Shown in pieces: positions 1-6,356 of a DNA stretch of 6,356 nt. The notes beneath the pieces were generated by a model. The model saw only the letters and a list, made by a program, of their open reading frames with translations. It was not told the origin of the DNA and did not search any database. A program made the position numbers and the translations under genes. The stretch is from Chloroflexi bacterium RBG_19FT_COMBO_55_16. GTDB lineage: Bacteria > Chloroflexota > Anaerolineae > Anaerolineales > UBA4823. The DNA lies in assembly GCA_001795335.1 (NCBI GenBank), contig MGOK01000145.1, positions 15,574 to 21,929 on the forward strand, given 5' to 3'. Position 1 is the first letter of the stretch, and the number at the start of each line of letters is the position of its first letter.

Positions 1-7
1 AGTTTGC

Positions 8-328
8 GTGCCGAATAAGTCAAAGAAGCAAAAACACGTCCCCAAACGCACATGCGTCGGCTGCCGAGAAGTCCTTTCCAAACGGTCGCTGATCCGCATT
101 GTGCGTTCTCCGCAGGGAATCCGGGTTGACCCGACAGGCAAGATGGCAGGCCGCGGAGCTTATCTGCACGACCGGCGTTCCTGCTGGGAACGCGGCCTGA
201 AGGGATCCATCGCCAAGGCTCTAAAGACTGAGCTATCGGCCGATGACCGGGAAAGTTTATCTGCTTTTATGGCTGCATTACCGGAAGAACCATCTGCTCA
301 AGAGCCAATCCGGAATGAGCAAGGGTAG
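8..328 (+). CDS. ylxR: YlxR/RnpM family RNA-binding protein (DUF448)
   Basis: Small basic protein of 106 residues in the YlxR (DUF448) family, normally encoded between nusA and infB. The family binds RNA, and the Bacillus member has been reported to act on RNase P (renamed RnpM). Visible hallmarks are CVGCRE at residues 16-21, the core LIRIVRSPQGIRVDPTGK at about 28-45, and GRGAYLHDRRSC at 48-59. C16, C19, H54 and C59 could form a metal-binding set like that of other CxxC-type members; this is inferred. The tail after about residue 85 is acidic and variable. Translation is assumed to start at GTG 8, about 15 residues before the first conserved Cys, which suits the family. The frame stays open to the left edge, so an upstream start cannot be excluded. 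The infB gene downstream supports the identification. Confidence 0.93.
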   Translation: MPNKSKKQKHVPKRTCVGCREVLSKRSLIRIVRSPQGIRVDPTGKMAGRGAYLHDRRSCWERGLKGSIAKALKTELSADDRESLSAFMAALPEEPSAQEPIRNEQG

Positions 329-389
329 GGGTGTTCTCCACAAGAATGCGTTCGGCAAGCGAGTGGAGCGTGCTGAGATGAACCAATAA
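315..389 (+). CDS. Possible 24-codon small ORF between ylxR and infB
   Basis: An ATG at 315 lies inside the last codons of ylxR in another frame and opens a 24-codon reading frame ending with TAA at 387-389. The predicted peptide starts MSKGRGVLHKN and is basic: six Lys/Arg and one His against two Glu. It overlaps ylxR by 14 bp, which would allow translational coupling. It lies in the same frame as infB, separated from it by the TAA and 19 sense codons. No good Shine-Dalgarno sequence precedes it (only CCGGA directly before the ATG), and I recognise no family. It may be chance; length alone gives no support. Confidence 0.15.
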   Translation: MSKGRGVLHKNAFGKRVERAEMNQ

Positions 390-434
390 TTCGGCCCGCC
401 TCACTGGCTCATTAGGACGCGAACGACAGATTGC

Positions 435-441
435 AGGAGGT
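435..441 (+). promoter_or_regulatory. Strong Shine-Dalgarno site of infB
   Basis: AGGAGGT is a full match to the anti-Shine-Dalgarno core, five bases before the ATG at 447. It fixes the infB start, and the short N-terminal region of this IF-2 is therefore real and not a mis-called start. Confidence 0.85.
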
Positions 442-446
442 ACCAA

Positions 447-2237
447 ATGAGCGAGAACGGGCACAAGAAGATTGAATTACCCGCCAGCATCACCGTGCGA
501 GAACTGGCCTTGAGCATTGAAGCCAGCCCCATTGATGTCATTAAAACGCTGATGGCCAATGGGGTCATGGCAAATATTAACCAGCAAATTGACTTCGACA
601 CCGCCGCTATCGTAGCTGCTGAAATGGGCTACGAAGCAACGATGGAAACCCCAGAAACGACAACTGAAGAAGAAAGCGGTGAGATTCCGCTCTGGAGGCA
701 GTTGATCGCTGACGAAGATCCGAAAAACCTGGCGGATCGCCCACCGGTCGTTACTATTTTAGGGCATGTTGACCACGGAAAAACCACATTATTAGATGCA
801 ATCCGCCACACAAATGTCGCCGGCGGGGAGGTGGGTGGCATCACGCAACATATAGGCGCTTACCAAGTGGAGCATAACGGTCAGGTGATCACATTTTTGG
901 ACACGCCTGGCCATGCCGCTTTCACCGCTATGCGCGCCCGTGGTGCGCAGGGAGCCGACGTCGTAATCCTGGTCGTCGCCGCTGACGATGGCGTCATGCC
1001 CCAGACGCGCGAGGCAGTCGCTCATGCCAAAGCCGCCCATGTGCCGATCGTCGTGGCAATGAACAAGATCGACAAGTCGAACGCCGATCCCGATCGCGTC
1101 AGGCAACAGCTGGCAGAGATCGGGCTGGTCCCTGATGATTGGGACGGGGATACGATCGTTGTCCCTATGTCCGCTAAGCGGAATGAAGGCCTGGACGATT
1201 TGCTCGAAGCTATTTTGTTAGTCGCCGATAATAGCGATATCCTTGCCAACCCGGAGGGGCGCGTCATCGGGACTGTCATCGAAGCCGAGATTGACCGCGC
1301 CAAGGGTATCCTGGCTACTCTCCTGGTGCAAAACGGCACCTTGGGTGTCGGCGATGTGGTCGTCGTGGGCACCGCTTATGGTCGCCTGAAGGCTATGTTC
1401 GACCACCTCGGTCGCCGGCTGCGAAAAGCTGGCCCATCAACGCCCGTGGCGGTGATGGGTTTGAACGATGTTCCTCAGGCCGGGGATCTGTTTCAGGTGG
1501 TGGAATCTGACCGGGAAGCGCGTGCGATTGTCGAAGAGCGCAAGCTCAAACAAAAGCTTACTGCGACTCAGGAGAAGAAAGCGCTTACCTTAGAGCAGTT
1601 ATTCGACCGGTTTAAAGCCGGCGAGGTACGTGATTTACGCCTGATCGTCAAAGCAGATGTCCAGGGCTCCCTCGAACCGATCATTTCCTCGCTGAAGGAC
1701 ATCGGGACTGGTGAGATCGCCATCAACATTCTACATGCCGAAACCGGCAACATCGGTGAGAACGACATCATGCTGGCAGCCGCCTCCAAGGCAATTGTGA
1801 TCGGCTTCAACGTCGGGGCCGATTCGGCTGCTACGCGTCTGGCCGAGACCGAGGGAGTTTCCATCCGCCTATATAACATCATTTACCGCTTGACGGAAGA
1901 TGTGGAAAAAGCCCTCAAGGGTATGCTCGAACCCGAGCTCAAAGAGAACGTCATCGGGCATGCCGAAGTGCGCCAGATCTTCCGCATCTCAAAAGTGGGC
2001 AACATTGCCGGCTGTCGCGTCCTGGACGGGGAATTGCGGCGCAACAGCCATTTGCGCGTGCTGCGCCACGGGCAGGCTGTCTTCACTGGCGACGTGGCTT
2101 CCCTCAAGCACCTCCAGGACGATGTGCGTGAAGTGAAAGTAGGCTTCGAGTGTGGGGTAGCTGTCAGAGGCTTTAACGATTTTGAAGCCGGGGACATCCT
2201 GGAATGCTATGTCATTGAGAAAGTAGCGGTTGTCTGA
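447..2237 (+). CDS. infB: Translation initiation factor IF-2
   Basis: IF-2 is a cytoplasmic GTPase that places fMet-tRNA on the 30S subunit and promotes 50S joining. The 596-residue protein has one IF2_N-type helical module (about 8-62), a short acidic linker (about 64-78), then the G domain: G1 GHVDHGKT at 106-113, G2 GGITQHIGA at 130-138, G3 DTPGH at 152-156, G4 NKID at 206-209 and G5 SAK at 242-244. Domain II follows (about 270-355), then domain III (about 390-490, with [11 protein letters not shown] and [10 protein letters not shown]) and the fMet-tRNA-binding C2 domain (about 495-596, including GNIAGCRV). It lacks the long N-terminal extension of the E. coli IF-2 (890 residues), like the compact versions of many other phyla. 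The start is set by AGGAGGT at 435-441. All GTPase motifs are intact. It sits 118 bp after ylxR and 14 bp before rbfA. Confidence 0.98.
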   Translation: MSENGHKKIELPASITVRELALSIEASPIDVIKTLMANGVMANINQQIDFDTAAIVAAEMGYEATMETPETTTEEESGEIPLWRQLIADEDPKNLADRPPVVTILGHVDHGKTTLLDAIRHTNVAGGEVGGITQHIGAYQVEHNGQVITFLDTPGHAAFTAMRARGAQGADVVILVVAADDGVMPQTREAVAHAKAAHVPIVVAMNKIDKSNADPDRVRQQLAEIGLVPDDWDGDTIVVPMSAKRNEGLDDLLEAILLVADNSDILANPEGRVIGTVIEAEIDRAKGILATLLVQNGTLGVGDVVVVGTAYGRLKAMFDHLGRRLRKAGPSTPVAVMGLNDVPQAGDLFQVVESDREARAIVEERKLKQKLTATQEKKALTLEQLFDRFKAGEVRDLRLIVKADVQGSLEPIISSLKDIGTGEIAINILHAETGNIGENDIMLAAASKAIVIGFNVGADSAATRLAETEGVSIRLYNIIYRLTEDVEKALKGMLEPELKENVIGHAEVRQIFRISKVGNIAGCRVLDGELRRNSHLRVLRHGQAVFTGDVASLKHLQDDVREVKVGFECGVAVRGFNDFEAGDILECYVIEKVAVV

Positions 2238-2251
2238 GTTGGAAAAAGTGA

Positions 2252-2656
2252 GTGGTTTCTAAACTGCGCGTGCAACGCATTGCTGACCGGATCCGAGAAG
2301 AACTCTCGGAGATGATGATTCAGGAGGTGCACGATCCGCGTCTGACCGGAATATCGATCACAGATGTTACTGTGGACAGAGAACTGGCCTACGCAGAGGT
2401 ATATGTTTCTGCACTGGAGGGTTCCGAGCGCGCCGCAGAGGTTTTGGCTGGGCTTGAGCACGCTGGCGGCTTTCTTCGTCGGGAACTGGCCAACCGCATC
2501 GACCTGCGGGTTTTTCCCCGCTTGCGTTTCCATTGGGATCCAACTCCTGAGCGGGCCGAGCATATAGAACAATTGCTAGATATGCTACAGGCCGAATCCT
2601 CCTCAGGGTGGAATGCTCAAGCTACTACGGATGAGCAGGATAAAGCAGATGGATGA
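2252..2656 (+). CDS. rbfA: 30S ribosome-binding factor RbfA
   Basis: RbfA is a KH-fold protein that binds the immature 30S subunit and helps 16S rRNA 5'-end maturation; it is also needed for cold adaptation in E. coli. The 134-residue protein shows the family pattern: VQRIADRIREELSEMM at about 7-22, VHDPRL at 26-31, ITDVTVDRELAYAEVYVS at about 36-53, the FLRRELANRIDLRVFPRLRF stretch at about 74-93, and DPTPERAEHIEQLL near 96-109. The last 25 residues are a variable polar tail. GTG at 2252 is the first possible start because the codon directly upstream (2249-2251) is an in-frame TGA; GGA at 2241-2243 is a weak ribosome-binding site. It begins 14 bp after infB and its end overlaps the next gene, which points to co-translation. 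Confidence 0.95.
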   Translation: MVSKLRVQRIADRIREELSEMMIQEVHDPRLTGISITDVTVDRELAYAEVYVSALEGSERAAEVLAGLEHAGGFLRRELANRIDLRVFPRLRFHWDPTPERAEHIEQLLDMLQAESSSGWNAQATTDEQDKADG

Positions 2657-3605
2657 GCAACTGCTCAAGATTGCCCGAAGCGAGGTGCTGGAGGCCGATC
2701 GGTTGCTGGTGGCTTCGCACATTCGGCCGGATGGCGCTGCAATCGGATCGCTATTAGGATTAGGATTATCTTTACAAGCCGCGGGTAAGGATGTACAGAT
2801 GGTTTCTGCCGACGGTTTGCCATCTATTTTCCGCCACTTGGCTGGCAGCGAACTGGTGTCCAGCCGGTCAGAAGGACATTTTGACTTGATTATCGTGGTC
2901 GATTGTTCTGACTTAGACCGGGTTGGGAGCGCTCTGAATGGTTCTTCATCCCCTGACTTGAACATCGATCACCACCCGACAAATTTAAACTTTGCCAGGC
3001 TCAACCTGGTAGAAACTGAGGCTGTGGCGACAGCGGAAATGCTGGCAGAGTATCTGCCATACTTCGGGCTGCCCATTACCCCTCGCGTAGCGAATGCATT
3101 GTTATTCGGGATCATCACCGATACTTTAGGCTTTCGTACGCATAATATGACTCCCAGGGCTTTGCGCAGCACAGCGAACTTGATGGAAGCTGGCGGCGAT
3201 CTGCCCAACCTTTATCACCACGCTTTACTGAAACGTTCCTTCGAGGCTGCCCGTTATTGGGGGGCCGGTCTCTCTGGATTGCAGCGCGATGGCCGGTTAG
3301 CTTGGACCAGTCTCACGCTCGCTGACCGGCGAGCCGTCGGTTACCCTGGTCGCGATGACGCTGACCTGAATAATGTACTCTCCACCGTGGAGGATATCGA
3401 TATTGTGGTGGTGTTCGTCGAACAGGGTAAAGGGCACATTAAAATCAGCTGGCGTTCACTGCCGGGATTTGATGTCTCCCAGGTGGCGCTCCGCTTCGGA
3501 GGCGGCGGGCACGCCGCCGCGGCCGGCGCTGAAATTGAGGGCAGTCTGGAAGAAGCACAGGCAAAAGTTCTGCCCGCAACGCGCGCTTTGCTTAATCTAA
3601 TTTGA
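2649..3605 (+). CDS. nrnA: DHH-family phosphoesterase, NrnA-like (motif I altered)
   Basis: Resembles NrnA, an Mn-dependent DHH/DHHA1 phosphoesterase that degrades nanoRNAs and in some species pAp or pApA. With start 2649 the protein has 318 residues, close to Bacillus NrnA (313). The DHH domain carries HIRPDG at 24-29, VVDCSD at 83-88, DHH at 107-109 and TDTLGF at 157-162. The DHHA1 domain ends with GGGGH at 284-288 and a following AAAAG. Motif I normally reads RPDxD; here the second Asp is Ala30 (GCT at 2736-2738), so a metal ligand seems missing while the rest is intact. The start is uncertain: ATG at 2613, 2631 and 2649 are all in frame. I prefer 2649 because AGGA at 2637-2640 lies 8 bases upstream; it overlaps rbfA by 8 bp. 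From 2613 it would have 330 residues. Its place between rbfA and truB is the usual nrnA position. Activity cannot be assumed. Confidence 0.9.
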   Translation: MDEQLLKIARSEVLEADRLLVASHIRPDGAAIGSLLGLGLSLQAAGKDVQMVSADGLPSIFRHLAGSELVSSRSEGHFDLIIVVDCSDLDRVGSALNGSSSPDLNIDHHPTNLNFARLNLVETEAVATAEMLAEYLPYFGLPITPRVANALLFGIITDTLGFRTHNMTPRALRSTANLMEAGGDLPNLYHHALLKRSFEAARYWGAGLSGLQRDGRLAWTSLTLADRRAVGYPGRDDADLNNVLSTVEDIDIVVVFVEQGKGHIKISWRSLPGFDVSQVALRFGGGGHAAAAGAEIEGSLEEAQAKVLPATRALLNLI

Positions 3606-3692
3606 AGATTTTATTATTATGGCGAATTTATCAAGTTTGGTAGATATATCCTGCGATTTTTCGCATAAATTCTTCTAATTGGGGATGAGGAC
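3606..3692 (+). other. AT-rich gap before truB, possible internal promoter region
   Basis: This 87-bp stretch between nrnA and truB is clearly richer in A and T than its surroundings. It contains TTTTATTATTAT (3610-3620) and GATATAT (3643-3649), and is the only place in the first 4.6 kb with such composition. A perfect 5-bp inverted repeat, TGCGA-TTTT-TCGCA, sits at 3652-3665 with no T-run behind it, so it is a poor terminator. I could not find a -35/-10 pair with good match and 16-18 bp spacing. GATGAGG at 3684-3690 is the probable truB ribosome-binding site. An internal promoter or mRNA processing site is an inference from composition only. Confidence 0.35.
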
Positions 3693-4601
3693 ATGGACAC
3701 AGACCAAATGAAAAACGTTGTATCTGGAGTGTTGGTGGTAGACAAGCCGATTGGCTTGACCTCCCACGATGTAGTCCAGATCATCCGGCGGGGGACCGGG
3801 ATTCGCAGGGCTGGTCATACCGGCACGCTTGATCCGCGCGCCTCCGGCGTGTTGGTGATCTTAATCGGGCCGGCAGTCCGCTTGAGCGAATATGTATCCG
3901 CGTCCGATAAACGCTATCAAGCCACTATCCGGCTGGGCAGCTCTACAGATACCTATGACGCGGAAGGCACCGTGACTGGCTTGTCATCGGAGGAACATAT
4001 CTCCGAGGACAAATTCTTTGACATCTTGCAGACTTTCGTCGGTGAAATTGAACAGGTGCCGCCGCCTTACTCAGCAGTCAAGGTCAAAGGACGCAAAGCC
4101 TATGAGATGGCGCGGGAAGGAGAAGAAGTTAACCTTGAACCGCGCATGATTCAGGTTTTCAGCCTGGATGTGCTGGAATGGGCGCCCCCGGAAGTGGTCA
4201 TCGATGTGTATTGCTCATCTGGCACTTATGTGCGTTCATTGGCCAACGACCTTGGCAAGTCTCTTGGCACGGGCGCCCATTTGATCGGCTTGCGCCGTAC
4301 CAAGAGCGGACGGTTTACGCTGCGCGATGCGGTCCCTTTGCGCCGCCTCAAAGAAGCCTTCGACGCCGGAGACTGGTATAAGTACTTGATCCCAGCCGCC
4401 GACGCCCTTGGGGACTGGCCGATGGTTGAACTGGACGCCGACCAAGTCGAGCTGGTTCGCCATGGACACCGGCTCACTGCTGAACCTGACGCTAAAGGAT
4501 GGGCGCGCGCCATCAGTCAGCAAGGCGATCTGGTGGCATTACTCGAGATCGATGAAGAGACCGGCGAGTGGCAACCCCGCAAAGTCTTTTTCCAGACCTG
4601 A
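3693..4601 (+). CDS. truB: tRNA pseudouridine(55) synthase TruB
   Basis: TruB converts U55 in the T-loop of tRNAs to pseudouridine and also acts as a tRNA-folding chaperone in E. coli. The 302-residue protein, of normal family length, has GVLVVDKPIGLTSHDVV at 12-28, then GHTGTLDPRASGVL at 41-54 with the catalytic aspartate D47. Next come KRYQATIRLGSSTDTYDAEG (73-92), VPPPYSAVKVKGRKAYEMAREG (122-143), SSGTYVRSLANDLG (175-188) and LRRTKSGRF (200-208). A C-terminal PUA-like region follows from about 240, ending in RKVFF. The ATG at 3693 is preceded by GATGAGG (3684-3690) at short spacing; ATG at 3708 is a less likely alternative. It lies between nrnA and ribF, the usual neighbours. No residue looks abnormal. 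Confidence 0.97.
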   Translation: MDTDQMKNVVSGVLVVDKPIGLTSHDVVQIIRRGTGIRRAGHTGTLDPRASGVLVILIGPAVRLSEYVSASDKRYQATIRLGSSTDTYDAEGTVTGLSSEEHISEDKFFDILQTFVGEIEQVPPPYSAVKVKGRKAYEMAREGEEVNLEPRMIQVFSLDVLEWAPPEVVIDVYCSSGTYVRSLANDLGKSLGTGAHLIGLRRTKSGRFTLRDAVPLRRLKEAFDAGDWYKYLIPAADALGDWPMVELDADQVELVRHGHRLTAEPDAKGWARAISQQGDLVALLEIDEETGEWQPRKVFFQT

Positions 4602-4630
4602 GTGAGTAGCGAAGTTTCTGGTGCATAGGC

Positions 4631-4645
4631 TCCCTGCGCTAGGGA
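4631..4645 (+). promoter_or_regulatory. Small hairpin upstream of ribF overlapping an SD-like arm
   Basis: TCCCT-GCGCT-AGGGA forms a perfect 5-bp stem, six with an inner G-U pair, in the spacer between truB and ribF. There is no T-run after it, so it does not look like an intrinsic terminator. The 3' arm, AGGGA, is purine-rich and lies 7 bases before the ATG of the mini-ORF at 4653, so the stem could mask a ribosome-binding site. The stem is short and could arise by chance. Confidence 0.25.
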
Positions 4646-4652
4646 TGGCAGT

Positions 4653-4688
4653 ATGAGCGATTTTCCCACCACGAACTATCCTGACTAA
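4653..4688 (+). CDS. Possible 11-codon mini-ORF (uORF) before ribF
   Basis: ATG at 4653 opens an 11-codon frame (MSDFPTTNYPD) ending in TAA at 4686-4688, twelve bases before the ribF ATG and in the same frame as ribF. AGGGA at 4641-4645 is a reasonable ribosome-binding site for it, whereas ribF itself has no visible Shine-Dalgarno sequence. It could feed ribosomes to ribF by re-initiation, or be chance. The rest of the 4602-4700 spacer shows no gene and no FMN riboswitch core. Confidence 0.2.
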   Translation: MSDFPTTNYPD

Positions 4689-4700
4689 ATTGAATGCTTT

Positions 4701-5642
4701 ATGCGCCATTTCCTGTCCTTGGAGGGGCTGCAACTTAAAGATACATGGTTGACGATCGGTACGTTCGACGGCGTCCACCGCGGCCATCAAGAAATTGTCC
4801 GGAAACTGGCTGCAGGTGCCCACTCGACTGAATCCCAGGCTGCAGTGCTCACCTTCTTCCCTCATCCCGCCTTAGTGCTTGGCAAACGTAGAGATCCGTT
4901 TTACCTGACCACTCCCGACGAGCGCGCTGTCCTGTTAGGCAAGCTTGGGGCAGATATCGTCATCACCTTCCCGTTCAACCTCCAAACAGCTTCCACCTCG
5001 GCCTACGACTTCATGGCGCTGCTCAAGCAACATCTCGGCTTGCACCATTTAATAGTCGGCTACGATTTCGCCCTGGGAAAAGACCGGCAAGGTGATGTCC
5101 CAACTTTGCAGAAGATCGGAGTGGAACTTGGCTATACGGTAGAAGCCATGCCCCCATTCAAGATCGAGGGCGAGGCAGTCTCTTCCAGCCGAATCCGCTC
5201 TGCCCTGGCTGCAGGGGATATGGAGCTGGCCGCGCTCCTTTTAGGCCGGCCATTTCAGGTGAGCGGCAAGGTGGTAACTGGCGACGGGCGCGGCCGGACG
5301 ATCGGCATCCCAACCGCCAACCTGAGCCTGTGGGCTGAACGCGCTATCCCCAGGGCTGGGGTGTACGTTTGCCAGGCCGTAGTGAATGGCAAGGTCTGGG
5401 GCGCGGTAACGAACGTCGGCTTCCGCCCCACTTTCGAGTCGCAGCCAGTCCCCCCACGGGTCGAGACTCACCTGCTTGATTTTATAACCGAAATCTACGG
5501 GCAAGAGATCTCCCTGAATTTCCTCAGCCGTCTCCGCGACGAACAACGCTTTCCTAACGTGGAGGCGCTGGCGGCACAAATTCAACGTGATATCGCCCAG
5601 GCGCGCCAGTTCCTTGAAAAAATTGAATTCGGATCAGATTGA
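4701..5642 (+). CDS. ribF: Bifunctional riboflavin kinase / FAD synthetase RibF
   Basis: RibF phosphorylates riboflavin to FMN and then adenylylates FMN to FAD. The 313-residue protein has both modules. The N-terminal nucleotidyltransferase shows [10 protein letters not shown] at 20-29, TFFPHP at 51-56, [14 protein letters not shown] at 119-132 and SSSRIRSAL at 161-169. The C-terminal flavokinase (about 185-305) shows [15 protein letters not shown] at 194-208, AGVYV at 219-223, TNVGFRPTF at 237-245, ETHLLDF at 255-261 and LRDEQRF at 278-284. ATG 4701 is the first usable start, since an in-frame TAA at 4686-4688 is followed only by ATT, GAA, TGC and TTT. No Shine-Dalgarno site is visible, so it may be translated by coupling or re-initiation. 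It lies 99 bp after truB, a common pairing, and 23 bp before thyA. Confidence 0.97.
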   Translation: MRHFLSLEGLQLKDTWLTIGTFDGVHRGHQEIVRKLAAGAHSTESQAAVLTFFPHPALVLGKRRDPFYLTTPDERAVLLGKLGADIVITFPFNLQTASTSAYDFMALLKQHLGLHHLIVGYDFALGKDRQGDVPTLQKIGVELGYTVEAMPPFKIEGEAVSSSRIRSALAAGDMELAALLLGRPFQVSGKVVTGDGRGRTIGIPTANLSLWAERAIPRAGVYVCQAVVNGKVWGAVTNVGFRPTFESQPVPPRVETHLLDFITEIYGQEISLNFLSRLRDEQRFPNVEALAAQIQRDIAQARQFLEKIEFGSD

Positions 5643-5653
5643 GCCTTTTCTCC

Positions 5654-5659
5654 AGGAGG
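5654..5659 (+). promoter_or_regulatory. Shine-Dalgarno site of thyA
   Basis: AGGAGG lies six bases before ATG 5666. It fixes the thyA start and gives it an independent, strong initiation signal within the 23-bp spacer after ribF. Confidence 0.85.
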
Positions 5660-5665
5660 GCCAGT

Positions 5666-6356
5666 ATGCGACAATATCTGGATTTACTGCAATATATCCT
5701 CGACCACGGCGTCAAGAAAGCCGATCGCACCGGCACGGGGACGTTATCAGTCTTCGGTTACCAGACGCGTTATAACCTTCAAGCAGGATTCCCCCTGCTG
5801 ACAACCAAGAAACTGCACGTCAGATCCATCATTTACGAACTGCTCTGGATTTTAAACGGGGACACCAACATCAAGTACCTGCAAGAACACGGGGTGCGCA
5901 TCTGGAACGAATGGGCCGACGAAAACGGCGAGCTGGGGCCGGTTTACGGCGCGCAGTGGCGTTCCTGGAGAGCTGCTGACGGGCGCATCGTAGACCAGAT
6001 CGCACGGGCGATCGAGCAGATCAAAACCAATCCCGACTCACGGCGGATCATCGTCAGCGCCTGGAACCCGGCGGAGATCGAGGCCATGGCCTTACCGCCC
6101 TGCCACCTGTTGTTCCAATTCTATGTCGCCAATGGGAGATTATCCTGCCAGCTGTACCAGCGCTCGGCGGATGTGTTCCTGGGCGTGCCGTTCAACATCG
6201 CTTCGTACGCCCTGCTTACCTTGATGTTCGCCCAGGCGTGCGGCCTCGCAGCTGGCGAGTTTGTCCACACCTTCGGGGACGTTCACCTGTATCTTAACCA
6301 CGTCGAGCAAGCCCGGTTGCAGCTCACCCGCCAACCCTATCCCCTGCCTCGAATAC
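5666..6356 (+). CDS. thyA: Thymidylate synthase ThyA (3' end outside window)
   Basis: ThyA makes dTMP from dUMP using 5,10-methylenetetrahydrofolate as carbon donor and reductant. The frame runs open from ATG 5666 to the window edge: 230 codons plus one base, with no stop. The E. coli enzyme has 264 residues, so about 35 C-terminal residues are probably missing, including the conserved C-terminus that closes on the active site. Numbering coincides with E. coli: R21 in DRTGTGT, R126-R127 in [12 protein letters not shown], catalytic C146 in [13 protein letters not shown]166 in [16 protein letters not shown] with D169 and N177, and H207 and Y209 in [10 protein letters not shown]. All visible catalytic and dUMP-binding residues are present. 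The start is set by AGGAGG at 5654-5659. It follows ribF by 23 bp, so it is probably co-transcribed. Presence of thyA suggests the organism need not use flavin-dependent ThyX; a folate gene such as folA may follow. Confidence 0.97.
   Translation, partial: MRQYLDLLQYILDHGVKKADRTGTGTLSVFGYQTRYNLQAGFPLLTTKKLHVRSIIYELLWILNGDTNIKYLQEHGVRIWNEWADENGELGPVYGAQWRSWRAADGRIVDQIARAIEQIKTNPDSRRIIVSAWNPAEIEAMALPPCHLLFQFYVANGRLSCQLYQRSADVFLGVPFNIASYALLTLMFAQACGLAAGEFVHTFGDVHLYLNHVEQARLQLTRQPYPLPRI

Noticed and set aside
1..7. End of nusA
   Set aside because: Gene order predicts nusA to the left, but seven bases with no clear stop codon cannot support a call.
48..70. Frameshift or damage in ylxR because of unusual Cys content
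   Set aside because: CxxC-type YlxR proteins are known from other phyla, and the frame is intact with all core motifs, so there is no sign of a broken gene.
2207..2572. Minus-strand ORF of 121 codons over rbfA
   Set aside because: It is a shadow of the well-supported rbfA frame, with no recognisable motif and no ribosome-binding site seen. The same holds for the minus-strand frames over infB, nrnA, truB, ribF and thyA.
3652..3665. Intrinsic terminator after nrnA
   Set aside because: The stem has only 5 bp with a T4 loop, and the following bases (TAAATTCTTCT) are not a T-run. Termination here is not supported.
3619..3678. 19-codon ORF in the AT-rich gap before truB
   Set aside because: It has no Shine-Dalgarno sequence and lies in AT-rich DNA where short ATG-to-TAA frames arise easily. 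The peptide shows no recognisable pattern.
4602..4700. FMN riboswitch (RFN element) upstream of ribF
   Set aside because: The spacer is 99 bp and I see none of the conserved RFN core segments. The only fold is a 5-bp hairpin. ribF in translation clusters is often not riboswitch-controlled.

Overview
The window is a dense, single-strand (+) block of housekeeping genes in this order: ylxR/rnpM – infB – rbfA – DHH phosphoesterase (nrnA-like) – truB – ribF – thyA (cut by the right edge). The first six follow the classical nusA–ylxR–infB–rbfA–nrnA–truB–ribF order seen in many bacteria; the upstream nusA would lie just outside the left edge. GC content is moderate to high, and there are no mobile elements, tRNAs, rRNAs or CRISPR repeats. 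From the look of the proteins (a short IF-2 of about 600 residues with a reduced N-terminus, a CxxC-type YlxR, the RibF motif spelling) I would guess a Chloroflexota bacterium, possibly Anaerolineae. That is an impression from remembered family sequences, not a search result.

Layout. Positions 8-328 encode YlxR, followed by a 118-bp spacer holding a possible 24-codon ORF and a strong Shine-Dalgarno site for infB (447-2237). rbfA (2252-2656) follows after 14 bp, with a GTG start fixed by an adjacent upstream stop. The nrnA-like gene overlaps the rbfA end (start most likely 2649, end 3605). An 87-bp AT-rich gap precedes truB (3693-4601). A 99-bp spacer then precedes ribF (4701-5642) and contains a small hairpin and an 11-codon in-frame mini-ORF. 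thyA starts at 5666 behind a strong Shine-Dalgarno site and runs off the window after 230 codons.

The genes share themes. IF-2, RbfA and TruB serve translation initiation, 30S maturation and tRNA modification. YlxR and the NrnA-like protein belong to RNA metabolism. RibF makes FMN and FAD, and ThyA makes dTMP, linking the cluster to cofactor and nucleotide supply.

I did not find a new multi-gene system. The most notable point is that the NrnA-like protein has alanine where the second aspartate of the metal-binding DxD motif I is expected, while all other catalytic motifs are intact. The two small upstream ORFs and the AT-rich pre-truB gap are secondary, weaker observations.
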